Positions 50,841-60,439 of a stretch of DNA of 64,000 bases are shown here, in pieces. A program made the position numbers and the translations under genes. Within the stretch, counting starts at the first letter, position 1, and every line of letters begins with the position of its first letter. Origin of the DNA: Myxococcus stipitatus DSM 14675 (GTDB lineage Bacteria; Myxococcota; Myxococcia; Myxococcales; Myxococcaceae). The notes below the pieces were generated by a model. It was not told where the DNA came from. It saw nothing but the letters and a program-made list of their open reading frames with translations, and did not search any database. The stretch is taken from positions 3,472,001 through 3,536,000 of the forward strand of contig NC_020126.1 of the NCBI RefSeq assembly GCF_000331735.1, given 5' to 3'.

Positions 50841-53129
50841 TCAGACACGGGCCAATCGTTCTTGCACCAAGGACAGGAGCTCGCGGCCCGCGAAGGGCTT
50901 TTCGATGTGGGGACTGGTGACGGTTTCGAGGAAGGCGCGCGCCTGGGGTGTCACCGCACCGCCGGTGAGGAAGACGACGCGGCGGGCCTGGTCCGGATGG
51001 CGCTTGAGGAGGGTGGAGTAGAAGTCCATCCCGCTCATGCCCGGCATCATCAAGTCGCAGAAGACGACGTCGTAGTGCTCGCCGGCTTCGATGCGCTCCA
51101 GCGCGTCCTGCGCGCGCGTGGCGAGCGTGACGTCGTGGTGGGGGCGCAGCGTGCGGCCCAGCGCGGTGCAGACCAGGGGCTCGTCATCCACGACGAGCAG
51201 CCGGCCGCGCTTCTCGACGACGGGCGCCTCGACGACGAGCGGCTCCGGCTCCACGCGGGGGTGCTCGGAGGCGGGCAGCAGCACCTGGAACGTGGAGCCC
51301 TTGCCGGGGGCGCTGCGCACGCGAATCTCACCGCCCAGCGCCGTCACCAGGTTGTGGCAGATGGACAGGCCCAGGCCGGTGCCCACGCCGGGGGCCTTGG
51401 TGGTGAAGAACGGGTCGAAGAGGCGCGGCAGGTGCTCGGTGGCGATGCCCACGCCCGTGTCCGCCACCTCCACCATCACCCGGGACGCGTCGCCCAGGCG
51501 CGTGGTGACGCGAATCTCGTGACGCTCCGGCGCGCCCTCGGGGATGGCCTGCGCGGCGTTGACCAGCAGGTTGAGGAACACCTGGCCCAGGCGCGACTCG
51601 TTGGCGCGCACGGGCGGGACGTCCTCGAAGGACTTCACCACGCGGGCGCGGTGGCGGATTTCGGTGGTGGCCAGGTTGAGCGTGGAGTCGAGCACCTGGC
51701 GCACGTCGATGACGGAGTCCTCGAGCGCGTCCACGCGGCTGAAGGTCTTCAGGTCGCGGACGATGGTGCGCACGCGCTCGGCGCCTTGCTGGGCCTCGGC
51801 GAGCGCGGACTGCGCGTCCGCGAGCGAGCGCAAGAGCTCCGGGTCCACGCCCGGCTCGCCGGGGGCGGGCAGGTGGGAGAGCTCCTCGCGCGCGAAGGCC
51901 AGGTTGGCGGTGAGGTACGCCAGCGGGTTGTTGATTTCGTGCGCCACGCCCGCGGCGAGCGTGCCCACGGAGGCCATGCGCTCGGCGAGCCGCAGCCGCG
52001 CCTGCATCTGGTGGCGCTCGGTGAGGTCGTGCGCCACGGAGACGATGGAGTCCTCGCCGTCGAAGTGGAGCGGGAAGGTGGTGGACTCCACGTGGAGGAT
52101 GCCGCCGTCGCGCCGCACCATGCGCCGGTCCTGGAGCGCGTTGCGGCCGGTGCGCAGCGCCTCGTGCATGCGAGCGTCCGCGGAGGCCAGGTCCTCCGGG
52201 GGAATCATGTCGGAGATGTGCTTGCCGACCAGCTCGCGCACGTCGGAGTAGCCCAGCGCGCGGGCCACCTTGAGGTTGGCGTAGCGCACGCGGGCGTCGC
52301 GGTCGAAGACGGCCACCAGGTCCGGCAGGCTCTGGATGAGGGTGCGGAAGCTCACCTCCGAGCGGCGCAGCTCCTCCTCGGCCTGCTTGAGCGGGGTGAT
52401 GTCGGGGAAGAACGAGATGACGTGGGGCTCGTCGCCCAGCGGAACCAGGCCCATGAAGAGCAGCGTGTGGCGCACCTCGCCCGTGCGGGTGTGGTAGCGG
52501 GCATCCACCCCGCGCACGGCGCCGTGCTGCCGCAGCCGCTCCATCACCTGCGCGCGGTCGAAGGGGCGGTCCCACAGGTGGAGCTCCACCGTCGTCTTGC
52601 CCAGCATCTCCTCGCGCGTGTAGCCGAAGGCCCGGAAGTAGGCGTCATTGGCGGCGACGACCCGGCCCTCCACCAGCGTGGTGATGCAGGTGGGGACGGG
52701 GCTGACGGCCAGCAGCGTGTCTCGCAGCGCGTCGCCGAAGGGCACCCCCGCGCGCGACTCCCTGCGCAGCGAGCGGCGCTCCGCCATCCCCAGCCGCAGC
52801 GTCAGCTCCTCCGTGTCCATGGGCCAGGCGAGGATGTCGTCGGCGCCTTCCTCCAGCGCGAGCGTCGCGGTGTGCAGGGCGCCGCGCTGGGCCACCATCA
52901 GCACCACCGCCGCGTTGCCGCCCGGGAGGCTGCGCAGGGCCCGCACGAGCGGCACGCGCGAGCCCTCGTCCCTCGCGTCCAGCACCACCAAGGGGCAGGC
53001 CCCGGCGCGCCAGGCCGCGGGGACCTCCACGTCACGCGAGACGTGGACCACCGTGTCCCCCCGCTCTTCCAGCAGGGCTTCCAGTGGCGACAGGTCCGCC
53101 CCTCCCTGAGCGACTATCAGGACCCGCAT
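50841..53129 (-). CDS. Hybrid sensor histidine kinase (receiver-PAS-PAS-HisKA-HATPase-receiver)
   Basis: A 762-residue cytoplasmic kinase. Order: N-terminal receiver-like domain (about 1-125) with VLDARDEGSR at the phospho-acceptor strand but lacking the usual acidic pair; two PAS domains (about 140-380, with PVPTCITTLVEGRVVAANDA and LPDLVAVFDRDARVRYANLK); HisKA with the phospho-histidine in LAAGVAHEINNPLAYLTANL; HATPase with VFLNLLVNAAQAIPEG, VADTGVGI and GTGLGLSICH; C-terminal receiver with LLVVDDEPLVCTAL and VVFCDLMMPGMSGMDF. No membrane segment. ATG 53129 is preceded by aggag. No paired regulator adjacent, so it is an orphan. Confidence 0.93.
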   Translation of the reverse strand: MRVLIVAQGGADLSPLEALLEERGDTVVHVSRDVEVPAAWRAGACPLVVLDARDEGSRVPLVRALRSLPGGNAAVVLMVAQRGALHTATLALEEGADDILAWPMDTEELTLRLGMAERRSLRRESRAGVPFGDALRDTLLAVSPVPTCITTLVEGRVVAANDAYFRAFGYTREEMLGKTTVELHLWDRPFDRAQVMERLRQHGAVRGVDARYHTRTGEVRHTLLFMGLVPLGDEPHVISFFPDITPLKQAEEELRRSEVSFRTLIQSLPDLVAVFDRDARVRYANLKVARALGYSDVRELVGKHISDMIPPEDLASADARMHEALRTGRNALQDRRMVRRDGGILHVESTTFPLHFDGEDSIVSVAHDLTERHQMQARLRLAERMASVGTLAAGVAHEINNPLAYLTANLAFAREELSHLPAPGEPGVDPELLRSLADAQSALAEAQQGAERVRTIVRDLKTFSRVDALEDSVIDVRQVLDSTLNLATTEIRHRARVVKSFEDVPPVRANESRLGQVFLNLLVNAAQAIPEGAPERHEIRVTTRLGDASRVMVEVADTGVGIATEHLPRLFDPFFTTKAPGVGTGLGLSICHNLVTALGGEIRVRSAPGKGSTFQVLLPASEHPRVEPEPLVVEAPVVEKRGRLLVVDDEPLVCTALGRTLRPHHDVTLATRAQDALERIEAGEHYDVVFCDLMMPGMSGMDFYSTLLKRHPDQARRVVFLTGGAVTPQARAFLETVTSPHIEKPFAGRELLSLVQERLARV

Positions 53130-53279
53130 CGGACTCCTCGCACGCAAATCACCATCGTTGCACGGGCCCCCTCGATGTAGAAGTGTGCCACGACGCTAGT
53201 TTTCCAGGGCAAGTAAAGCCTTGCGAAGGCTGGACTGGTAGGATGGGGCTGGACTGGCGATTCGTTTTGGGGGAGCGCC

Positions 53280-53867
53280 ATGGAAAGGGTTGGCTCGAAG
53301 GACGGGATGCATGAGTCGTGGCGGGCTCCACCCCTGCCGGTGCAGGTATCCCGGCGCAACTTCGAGGGATTGTTTGTCCATGCGCTCAAGCCGACGGGAG
53401 CGTTTGCCCAATCCTTGCGAGACATTGGCTACGACGCGGAGGTCTTCCAGGAGTACTACCCGCTGACGGTGTGGCGCGCCGCGCTGGGTGTGGCCCGGCG
53501 CTTCGCCTGCGCGGGACAACCCCTGGAGGAGGCGAATCGCGCACTCGGTCTGCGCTACGTGGAGGGTTTCGCGCAGACGCTGGTGGGGCGCATCTTCGCC
53601 ACCGCCGCGCCCCTGTTGGGGACGGAGCGGTGCCTGGCGCGGCTCCCCATGTACCTGCGGGCGGGGCGCGAGGACATGCGGATGGGGGTGGAGGCGGTGG
53701 GGCTGCGCGACTGGCGGGTGCGGGTGGTGGATGGAGATCCACTGCCGGACTTCGTGGCCGGCGTGGTGGAGGGCGTGCTGCGCCACACCCGGGTGGACAC
53801 GCGGGTGGAGGTGCTGGAGCGGCAGCCCTCGGGGTACGTGCTCCGGGTGTGGTGGGGCGAGGCGTGA
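53280..53867 (+). CDS. DUF2378 family protein (myxobacteria-specific)
   Basis: A 195-residue protein. FEGLFVHALKPTGAFAQSLR, DAEVFQEYYPLTVWRAALGV, LGLRYVEGFAQTLVGRIFAT and MYLRAGREDMRMGVEAVGLR are characteristic of the DUF2378 / TIGR02265 family, expanded in Myxococcus and relatives and of unknown function. It probably folds like V4R-type ligand-binding domains. It is divergent from the hybrid kinase, 150 bp apart. ATG 53280 gives the longest form; a second ATG lies at 53307. Confidence 0.93.
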   Translation: MERVGSKDGMHESWRAPPLPVQVSRRNFEGLFVHALKPTGAFAQSLRDIGYDAEVFQEYYPLTVWRAALGVARRFACAGQPLEEANRALGLRYVEGFAQTLVGRIFATAAPLLGTERCLARLPMYLRAGREDMRMGVEAVGLRDWRVRVVDGDPLPDFVAGVVEGVLRHTRVDTRVEVLERQPSGYVLRVWWGEA

Positions 53868-53876
53868 GTCCAGGCG

Positions 53877-54884
53877 TCAATTGAGGTAGCGCTTGGGGGG
53901 CGGCGTCACGGGCCGCGTGGCGCGCGCGGGCTCCGGCTGTACCTGGAGCCAGCGGCCGATGACGTCCAGCAGCCCGTCGAAGGTGTCGCGCAGCGCCCAG
54001 GCGCGGTCGTCGGAGTCGGGCAGGCCCTCACAGCGGCGCAGTCCATCGCGCAGCGCGAGTTGGGCGCCGGGGAAGGCCTCGCACGAGTCGATGAGCCGCT
54101 CGGCGGTCCGGGCATAGAGGCGGTAGCAGCCATCCACGTCGCCGCGGTTGTAGGCGGGCGCGCCCGTGTTGATGGCGTGGCCCAGCGTGGTGGCGATGGA
54201 CTCCAGCGCGTCCGACGTGGCGCCTTCCAGGAGGCTCAGCGGATGCTGGGGCACCTGGCGCACGCGTCCGGCCCTGCGGCGCGGGGCCTCCAGGACGGAG
54301 AGGGGCGCGCGCGAGGAGGTGCGCAGCAGCGGGGCGACATAGCGGGTGGGGATGACCAGGCCCAGGGCGCGGCCGTTGGCCAGGGCCGCCGTCGCCACGC
54401 CCACCACCGCGCCGCGCATGTCCAGCACGGGACTTCCGGAGGCGTCGTCCGGGAGCGTCCGGGTCAGCTCCAGCAAGGTGAGCCAGTCGCCGAGCACCTG
54501 CACGGCCCGCACCTCCTGCGAGCGGATTTCCGGTGCGGGGCCGGCCATGGCTCGCAGGACGTAGACGGTGTCCCCCTCGCCCGGCAGCGAGACGGGCGAC
54601 ACGTCCAGCGGGGGCGCGGGCGGAGGCGAAGGGAGTCGGAGGACGGCCAGGTCCCTGCGGTCGTCCATGGCGGCGATGTGGTCCACCTGCGCGCGGGTGC
54701 CATCCGCCAGCACCGCGTGGATGTGTCTGGCACCCGCCACCACGTGGAGGCTGGTGACGAGGTGGCCCTGGTCCGTGGCGATGAAGCCCGAGGCGCAGCG
54801 GCCATCCACTTCCAGCAGCACCAGGGACGGTGAGGCCTGGACCAAGGCGTCACGGGGCGGAGACCTTTCGCTGCGCTCGGCCAT
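53877..54884 (-). CDS. Trypsin-like serine protease (S1 fold) with helical C-terminus
   Basis: A 335-residue protein. A catalytic triad in trypsin order is visible: His in GHLVTSLHVVAGARHIHAVL, Asp in AAMDDRRDLAVLRLPSP, and Ser in DDASGSPVLDMRGAVVGVAT (G-S-P). DRDLAVL and VVGVATAAL are typical of HtrA-like folds, but no PDZ domain or signal peptide is seen. The C-terminal 130 residues are helical (TLGHAINTGAPAYNRGDVDG, then CYRLYARTAERLIDSC), TPR-like. A cytoplasmic location is likely. ATG 54884 has aggaggtt directly upstream, an excellent ribosome binding site. Confidence 0.85.
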   Translation of the reverse strand: MAERSERSPPRDALVQASPSLVLLEVDGRCASGFIATDQGHLVTSLHVVAGARHIHAVLADGTRAQVDHIAAMDDRRDLAVLRLPSPPPAPPLDVSPVSLPGEGDTVYVLRAMAGPAPEIRSQEVRAVQVLGDWLTLLELTRTLPDDASGSPVLDMRGAVVGVATAALANGRALGLVIPTRYVAPLLRTSSRAPLSVLEAPRRRAGRVRQVPQHPLSLLEGATSDALESIATTLGHAINTGAPAYNRGDVDGCYRLYARTAERLIDSCEAFPGAQLALRDGLRRCEGLPDSDDRAWALRDTFDGLLDVIGRWLQVQPEPARATRPVTPPPKRYLN

Positions 54885-55039
54885 GGAACCTCCTGCGTCG
54901 AGGGGGATTCCAAGCGGCGGGGCCAAGGGACGCCTCCCCGCGCGCTCGCGGGCCCCGTTGTAGCAAGCCGCCTGCCCTCCGCCCAACCCAGGCGGCCACC
55001 CCCCCGGGCGTCAGGCCACTTGGTACTGGCATTGAAATG

Positions 55040-55064
55040 TCAGGTCGTTAAACCTCCGACCTGA
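55040..55064 (+). promoter_or_regulatory. Inverted repeat at the double-uvrA start
   Basis: TCAGGTCG (55040-55047) and CGACCTGA (55057-55064) are perfect 8-bp arms around ttaaacctc, ending one base before the ATG at 55066. No Shine-Dalgarno is present outside the arms. It may be an operator for a repressor, or an RNA hairpin that hides the start. It does not resemble the LexA box described for delta-proteobacteria. Confidence 0.55.
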
Positions 55065-55065
55065 A

Positions 55066-58000
55066 ATGCACAAGACCCACCTCGTAGGCGCCCGCACGCA
55101 CAACCTGAAGGAACTCTCCGTCGACCTGGCCGAGGGGGAGCTGGTCTGCATCACCGGCGTCTCGGGGGCGGGCAAGTCGAGCCTGGCGCTCGACACGCTG
55201 TACGCCGAGGGACAGCGGCGCTTCGTGGAGAGCTTCAGCCCCTATGCCCGGCAGTTCCTGGAGCGGCTGGAGCGGCCGCCCATGGAGGCGCTGGAGCCTG
55301 TCGCCGCGGGTGTGGCGGTGGACCGGCGCGCGCCGGTGAAGAGCTCGCGCTCGACGGTGGCCACGCTGGCGGACGTGGAGCCGTACCTGTCCGCGCTCTT
55401 CACGCGTGAGGCGATGCCCGTGTGCCCCACGTGCGGCGTGGAGGCGGTGCGCACCGATGCGCGCTCCGCGGCGACGGCGCTCTTGCGCGAGTCTCCGGAT
55501 GCGCCCGCCCTCATCGCGTTCCCGCTGCGCATCCCGGACACGGCGTCGTTCCTGGATGCCCGCGCGCGGCTCTTGAAGGACGGCTTCCACCGGCTGGTGG
55601 TGCAGGGCGAGGTGCGGGAGCTGGAGTCGCTCAAGCCCTCGGAGGCGACGGACTCGGCGGGGGTGGCGCGGGTGCTGGTGGACCGGGTGAAGCTGTCGCA
55701 GTCGCAGCTCTCGCGCGTGACGCAGGCGGTGGAGGACGCGTGGAACCGCGCGGAGGGCGAGGCCGTGGTGTGGGTGGCCGGCGGGGAGGCGAAGCGCGTG
55801 CGCCGGGGCCTGGTGTGTCCCAAGTGCGCGCGGGAGTTCGAGGCCGCGCGCCCCGGGTTGTTCAGCTACCAGTCCCCCGTGGGCGCGTGCGCGGCGTGCC
55901 GGGGCTTTGGCCGCACCATCGGCATCGACTGGGAGAAGGTGACGCCCAACCCGGCGCTGAGCCTGTCGGAGGGCGCCATCCGCCCCTGGTCCGGTGCGTC
56001 GACGGAGTGGGAGCGAGGCATGCTCCAGCGCTGGTGCCGCGAGAAGGGCATCCCCATGGACAAGCCCTGGTCCTCGCTGACGAACGCGCAGCGCGAGTCG
56101 GTGCTGGAGGGCGCGGGGGACTATGACGAGGGCCGCCAGTATCCCGGCGTGCGCGCGTGGTTCCGGTGGATGGAGAGCCGCACGTACAAGATGCACGTGC
56201 GCGTGCTGCTGGCGCGCTACCGGGCGTATTCGCTGTGCCAGAGCTGTGGTGGCGCGCGACTCAACGAGCAGGCCCGGGCGTACCGCGTGGGCGGGTTGGA
56301 CTTGCCGGGGTGGCACGGGCTGGAGCTGACGGAGGCGGTGGCTCGGCTGGAGGCGCTGCGGCCGACGACGGGGCAGGGGGAGCTGGCGCGGCGGGAGCTG
56401 TCCGCGCGCCTGCGCTACCTGCGCCGCGTGGGCCTGGGCTACCTCACGCTGGACCGTCAGGCGCGCACGCTGTCCGGAGGCGAGGCGCAGCGCGTGTCGC
56501 TGACGGCGGCGCTGGGCACGTCGCTGACGGGCTCGCTCTTCGTGCTGGACGAGCCCACCGTGGGCCTCCACCCGGGGGATGTGCCGCCGCTGACGGAGGC
56601 CATCGCCGAGCTGGCCGAGCGCGGCAACATCGCGCTGGTGATCGAGCATGACCCGCTGGTCATCCGCTCCGCGCATCGCGTGCTGGAGCTGGGGCCGGGC
56701 GCGGGCCGGGAGGGGGGCCGGCTGTGCTTCGACGGCACGCCCGAGGCGCTCGCGAAGCGCGAGGACCTGCCCACCGGTCGGCTCCTCGCGGGGACGGGGG
56801 AGGCGCCCAGGACGCCGCGCAAGCGCACCGGCTCGCTGGAGATTCGCGGGGCGCGGGAGCACAACCTGAAGGCGCTGTCGGTGAGCGTGCCGCTGGGCGT
56901 GCTGTGCGCGGTGACGGGCCCGAGCGGCTCCGGCAAGAGCACGCTGGTGGATGAGGTCATCTACCGGCACCTGGCTCGGCGGCTGGGCGTGAAGGACGTG
57001 GAGGCTCCGGGCGCGGTGGACGCGCTGGAGGGCGCGGAGGAGGTGAAGTCCATCACCTTCGTGGACCAGTCTCCGCTGGGGCGCACGTCGCGCGGCAACG
57101 CGGCCACGTACACCAAGGCGTGGGACAAGCTGCGAGAGCTCTTCGCCTCCGAGCCGGACGCGGAGGTGCGCGGCCTGACGCCGGCCCACTTCTCCTTCAA
57201 CGTGGACAAGGGCCGCTGCGAGGCGTGCTCGGGTGAAGGCTACGAGACGGTGGAGATGCAGTTCCTCGCGGACGTGGCCCTCCTGTGCGCGGTGTGCCGG
57301 GGCCGGCGCTTCAAGGAGGAGGTGCTCGCCGTCCGTCACCAGGGCTTCAGCGTGGCGCAGGTGCTGGAGATGACGGTGGCGGAGGTGCTCCAGCACTTCG
57401 GGAAGGACACCGCGCTCCAGCGCACGCTCGGGCCGGTGGCTCGCCTGGGCCTGGGGTATCTGCCCCTGGGGCAGCCGCTGTCCACGCTGTCGGGAGGGGA
57501 GGCGCAGCGGCTGAAGCTCGCGCGTGCCTTGGCCAGTGAGTCGAAGGACGCGCTGTTCATCATCGACGAGCCGAGCGCGGGCCTTCATGCGGAGGACGTG
57601 CGCCACGTCATCGACGCGCTGCACGCGCTGGTGGACCGGGGGGCCAGTGTCCTCGTCGTCGACCACGACGTGTCGGTGATGAAGGCGTCGGACTGGATGG
57701 TCGACCTGGGGCCCGTGGGTGGGCGCGACGGTGGACGGCTGGTGGCGGAGGGGACTCCCGCGGACGTGGCGCGAGGGAAGGGCGCGACGGCGGAGGCGCT
57801 CCGGGGCGAGCGTCGGGCGCAAGCGCGACCGTCGAAGGCACGCAAGGTCGCGAAGGACGCGGCGCCGGCCATCGAGGTGGAGCACGCGCGCGAGCACAAC
57901 CTCCAGGATGTGTCCTGCAAGATTCCGCTCGGCAAGCTGACCGTCGTCACGGGGCCGAGTGGCTCGGGCAAGAGCTCGCTGGCGTTCGACGTGGTGTTCG

Positions 58001-60372
58001 CGGAGGGGCAGCGGCGCTTCCTGGAGACGCTGAGCCCGTACGCGCGCCAGTTCCTGCCGACGATGCCTCGGCCGGACGTGGAGCGCGTCAGCTCCATTCC
58101 TCCGTCCGTGGCGCTGGAGCAGCGCACCTCGCGCGCGGGTGGCACCAGCACGGTGGCCACCGTCACCGAGGTGGCCCACTACCTGCGCCTCCTGTTCGCG
58201 AAGCTGGGTGAGCCGCACTGCCCCAAGGACGACACGCCCATCACCTCCATGTCGCCGGAGCTCCTCTTCGCGCAGCTCCAGGCGATGAAGGGCGAGGGGA
58301 CGGTGCTGGCTCCCGCGGTGAGGGCGCGCAAGGGTACCTACCTGGATGTCTTCACGGCCGCGGCGCGCGCGGGCATCACCCAGGCGATTGTCGACGGGGC
58401 GCTTGCCTCCACCGATGACCCACCGCGCCTGGCGAAGACGCGGGAGCACGACATCGACCTGGTCATGTTCGAGGGCAAGCTCTCCAAGCTGCCGCGAGAC
58501 CTGTTCGACAAGGCGCTGGGCTGGGGACAGGGCGCGCTGAAGATTCGCGCGGGGAAGGGCGAGACGCTGCTGTCCACCGAGCGCACGTGTCCTCGGTGCG
58601 GCACCGCCGTGCCGGAGCTGGACCCGCGCTGGTTCTCGTTCAACACGAAGCAGGGCCGCTGCGACTCGTGCGAGGGCACGGGCATCCAGGGTGGGCCCAC
58701 CGCGCAGGCCGAGGGTGAGACCGCGCCGTGCAAGGCGTGTGGCGGGAGCCGCCTGGACCCGGTGCCGCGCGGGGTGCGGTTGGAAGGGGCTCGCTATCAC
58801 GAGGTGGTGCGGCAGTCCGTCGCCTCCGCGCTCGCGCGGGTGAAGGGCTGGAAGTTCAAGGGTGACCGGGCGCTGCTCGGCGAGCCTTCTCGTCAGGAGC
58901 TGCTGCGGCGCATGGAGTTCCTCGAGCGCGTGGGGCTGGGCTACCTCTCGCTGGACCGCAACGCGGCGTCGCTGTCGGGCGGAGAGATGCAGCGGCTGCG
59001 GCTGTCGGCGCAGCTGGGCGCGGGCCTCACGGGGGCGATGTACGTGCTCGACGAGCCCACCATCGGCCTGCATCCTCGCGACACCCACCGGCTCCTCGAC
59101 AACCTTCGCGCGCTGGTGAACACGGGCTCCACGGTGCTGGTGGTGGAGCACGACTCGGACACCATCCGCGCGGCGGACCACCTGCTGGACCTGGGCCCCA
59201 CGGGCGGGCGCGGCGGCGGTCGCATCCTGGCGGAGGGGCCTCCGGACGTGGTGCTCCAGGGCGACTCGCCCACGGCGTATGCGCTGCGCGAGTCCCAGGT
59301 GCGGCCTCCCTCCGGGCGCGGTGCGCCCCAGAAGTGGATCGAGCTGAAGGGCGCTCGCGCGAACAACCTCAAGCGCGTGGACCTGCGGCTCCCGGTGGGT
59401 CGGCTCAACGTCGTCAGCGGTGTCTCCGGCTCCGGCAAGAGCACGCTGGTGCGGCACGTGCTGTACCCGGCGCTGCGCGAGGCGCTGGAGTTGGTGTCCT
59501 CGAAGCCCGGGCCGTTCGACTCGCTGCGAGGCGTGGAGGCGGTGAAGCGGGTGATGTCCGTGGACCAGTCGCCCATCGGCCGCACGCCGCGCTCGGTGCC
59601 CGCGACGTTCCTGGGCATCTGGGATGAGCTGCGGCGCGCCTTCGCCGCGACGCCCGAGGCGAAGATTCGCGGCTTCTCCGCCGCGCGCTTCTCCTTCAAC
59701 ACGGCCAGCGGTGGACGCTGCACCACCTGCGAGGGACAGGGCTCCATCTCCCACGAGATGTCCTTCCTCCCGGACGTGGTGACGCCGTGCGAGGCCTGCG
59801 GTGGGGCCCGCTTCGACGCGGCCACGCTGGAGATCCGCTACCACGGCTTGTCCATCGGCGACGTGCTCCGCCTGTCCGCGGACGAGGCCAAGGACGTCTT
59901 CAAGGCCCTGCCGAAGGTGGCCGCGCCGCTGCAGTGTCTGTCGGACCTGGGCGTGGGGTATCTCCAGCTGGGCCAGGGCTCCAACACGCTGTCCGGTGGC
60001 GAGGCGCAGCGCTTGAAGCTGGCGTCGGAGCTGACGGCCTCCTCGCGGCACGAGCCCACGCTCTACGTGCTCGACGAACCCACCACCGGGTTGCATCTGG
60101 GGGACGTGGAGAAGCTCATCACGTTCATGGGGCGGCTGGTGGACCGGGGCGACACGCTGGTGGTCATCGAGCACCACCCGTCGGTCATCGGCGCGGCGGA
60201 CCACGTGGTGGAGCTGGGGCCCGAGGGTGGCGAGGAGGGGGGCCTCATCGTCGCGGAGGGCACGCCTCGCGAGGTGGCGAAGGTGAAGTCCGCCACGGGC
60301 CGGGTGCTGCGCTCGCTCTTCACGAACGAGGAGCCTGCGTCGTCGCGACGGGGCTCGGGGGCTTCCCGGTGA
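55066..60372 (+). CDS. Double-length UvrA (tandem UvrA fusion, four ABC ATPase modules)
   Basis: A 1768-residue protein, nearly twice normal UvrA (about 940). Two complete UvrA units are joined: unit 1 to about residue 930, unit 2 from about 940. Four Walker A motifs are visible (GVSGAGKSS at 31, then GPSGSGKST near 618, GPSGSGKSS near 963, GVSGSGKST near 1452) and four LSGGE signatures (near 469, 809, 1304, 1643), each followed by a D-E-P Walker B. Zinc cysteine pairs are present (CPKCAREF...CAACRG; CEACSGEG...CAVCRG; CPRCGTAV...CDSCEG; CTTCEGQG...CEACGG); in unit 2 the insertion-domain pair is degenerate (CPKDD). UvrA finds DNA lesions for UvrB. Long UvrA paralogues are known in some Proteobacteria; this is probably not the main uvrA. 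Confidence 0.93.
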   Translation: MHKTHLVGARTHNLKELSVDLAEGELVCITGVSGAGKSSLALDTLYAEGQRRFVESFSPYARQFLERLERPPMEALEPVAAGVAVDRRAPVKSSRSTVATLADVEPYLSALFTREAMPVCPTCGVEAVRTDARSAATALLRESPDAPALIAFPLRIPDTASFLDARARLLKDGFHRLVVQGEVRELESLKPSEATDSAGVARVLVDRVKLSQSQLSRVTQAVEDAWNRAEGEAVVWVAGGEAKRVRRGLVCPKCAREFEAARPGLFSYQSPVGACAACRGFGRTIGIDWEKVTPNPALSLSEGAIRPWSGASTEWERGMLQRWCREKGIPMDKPWSSLTNAQRESVLEGAGDYDEGRQYPGVRAWFRWMESRTYKMHVRVLLARYRAYSLCQSCGGARLNEQARAYRVGGLDLPGWHGLELTEAVARLEALRPTTGQGELARRELSARLRYLRRVGLGYLTLDRQARTLSGGEAQRVSLTAALGTSLTGSLFVLDEPTVGLHPGDVPPLTEAIAELAERGNIALVIEHDPLVIRSAHRVLELGPGAGREGGRLCFDGTPEALAKREDLPTGRLLAGTGEAPRTPRKRTGSLEIRGAREHNLKALSVSVPLGVLCAVTGPSGSGKSTLVDEVIYRHLARRLGVKDVEAPGAVDALEGAEEVKSITFVDQSPLGRTSRGNAATYTKAWDKLRELFASEPDAEVRGLTPAHFSFNVDKGRCEACSGEGYETVEMQFLADVALLCAVCRGRRFKEEVLAVRHQGFSVAQVLEMTVAEVLQHFGKDTALQRTLGPVARLGLGYLPLGQPLSTLSGGEAQRLKLARALASESKDALFIIDEPSAGLHAEDVRHVIDALHALVDRGASVLVVDHDVSVMKASDWMVDLGPVGGRDGGRLVAEGTPADVARGKGATAEALRGERRAQARPSKARKVAKDAAPAIEVEHAREHNLQDVSCKIPLGKLTVVTGPSGSGKSSLAFDVVFAEGQRRFLETLSPYARQFLPTMPRPDVERVSSIPPSVALEQRTSRAGGTSTVATVTEVAHYLRLLFAKLGEPHCPKDDTPITSMSPELLFAQLQAMKGEGTVLAPAVRARKGTYLDVFTAAARAGITQAIVDGALASTDDPPRLAKTREHDIDLVMFEGKLSKLPRDLFDKALGWGQGALKIRAGKGETLLSTERTCPRCGTAVPELDPRWFSFNTKQGRCDSCEGTGIQGGPTAQAEGETAPCKACGGSRLDPVPRGVRLEGARYHEVVRQSVASALARVKGWKFKGDRALLGEPSRQELLRRMEFLERVGLGYLSLDRNAASLSGGEMQRLRLSAQLGAGLTGAMYVLDEPTIGLHPRDTHRLLDNLRALVNTGSTVLVVEHDSDTIRAADHLLDLGPTGGRGGGRILAEGPPDVVLQGDSPTAYALRESQVRPPSGRGAPQKWIELKGARANNLKRVDLRLPVGRLNVVSGVSGSGKSTLVRHVLYPALREALELVSSKPGPFDSLRGVEAVKRVMSVDQSPIGRTPRSVPATFLGIWDELRRAFAATPEAKIRGFSAARFSFNTASGGRCTTCEGQGSISHEMSFLPDVVTPCEACGGARFDAATLEIRYHGLSIGDVLRLSADEAKDVFKALPKVAAPLQCLSDLGVGYLQLGQGSNTLSGGEAQRLKLASELTASSRHEPTLYVLDEPTTGLHLGDVEKLITFMGRLVDRGDTLVVIEHHPSVIGAADHVVELGPEGGEEGGLIVAEGTPREVAKVKSATGRVLRSLFTNEEPASSRRGSGASR

Positions 60373-60439
60373 GGCGGATGTCGGGGACAGGACAGAAGGC
60401 CGTGAAACGGGGCCGCGCCTTCGGCATTGTTGCGGCCGC

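Noticed and set aside
50862..53180. 772-codon plus-strand open frame
   Set aside because: Antisense to the hybrid histidine kinase, with a His/Arg-rich shadow composition.
55040..55064. LexA (SOS) box before the double uvrA
   Set aside because: The dyad does not fit the LexA consensus reported for delta-proteobacteria or the E. coli CTG-N10-CAG box.
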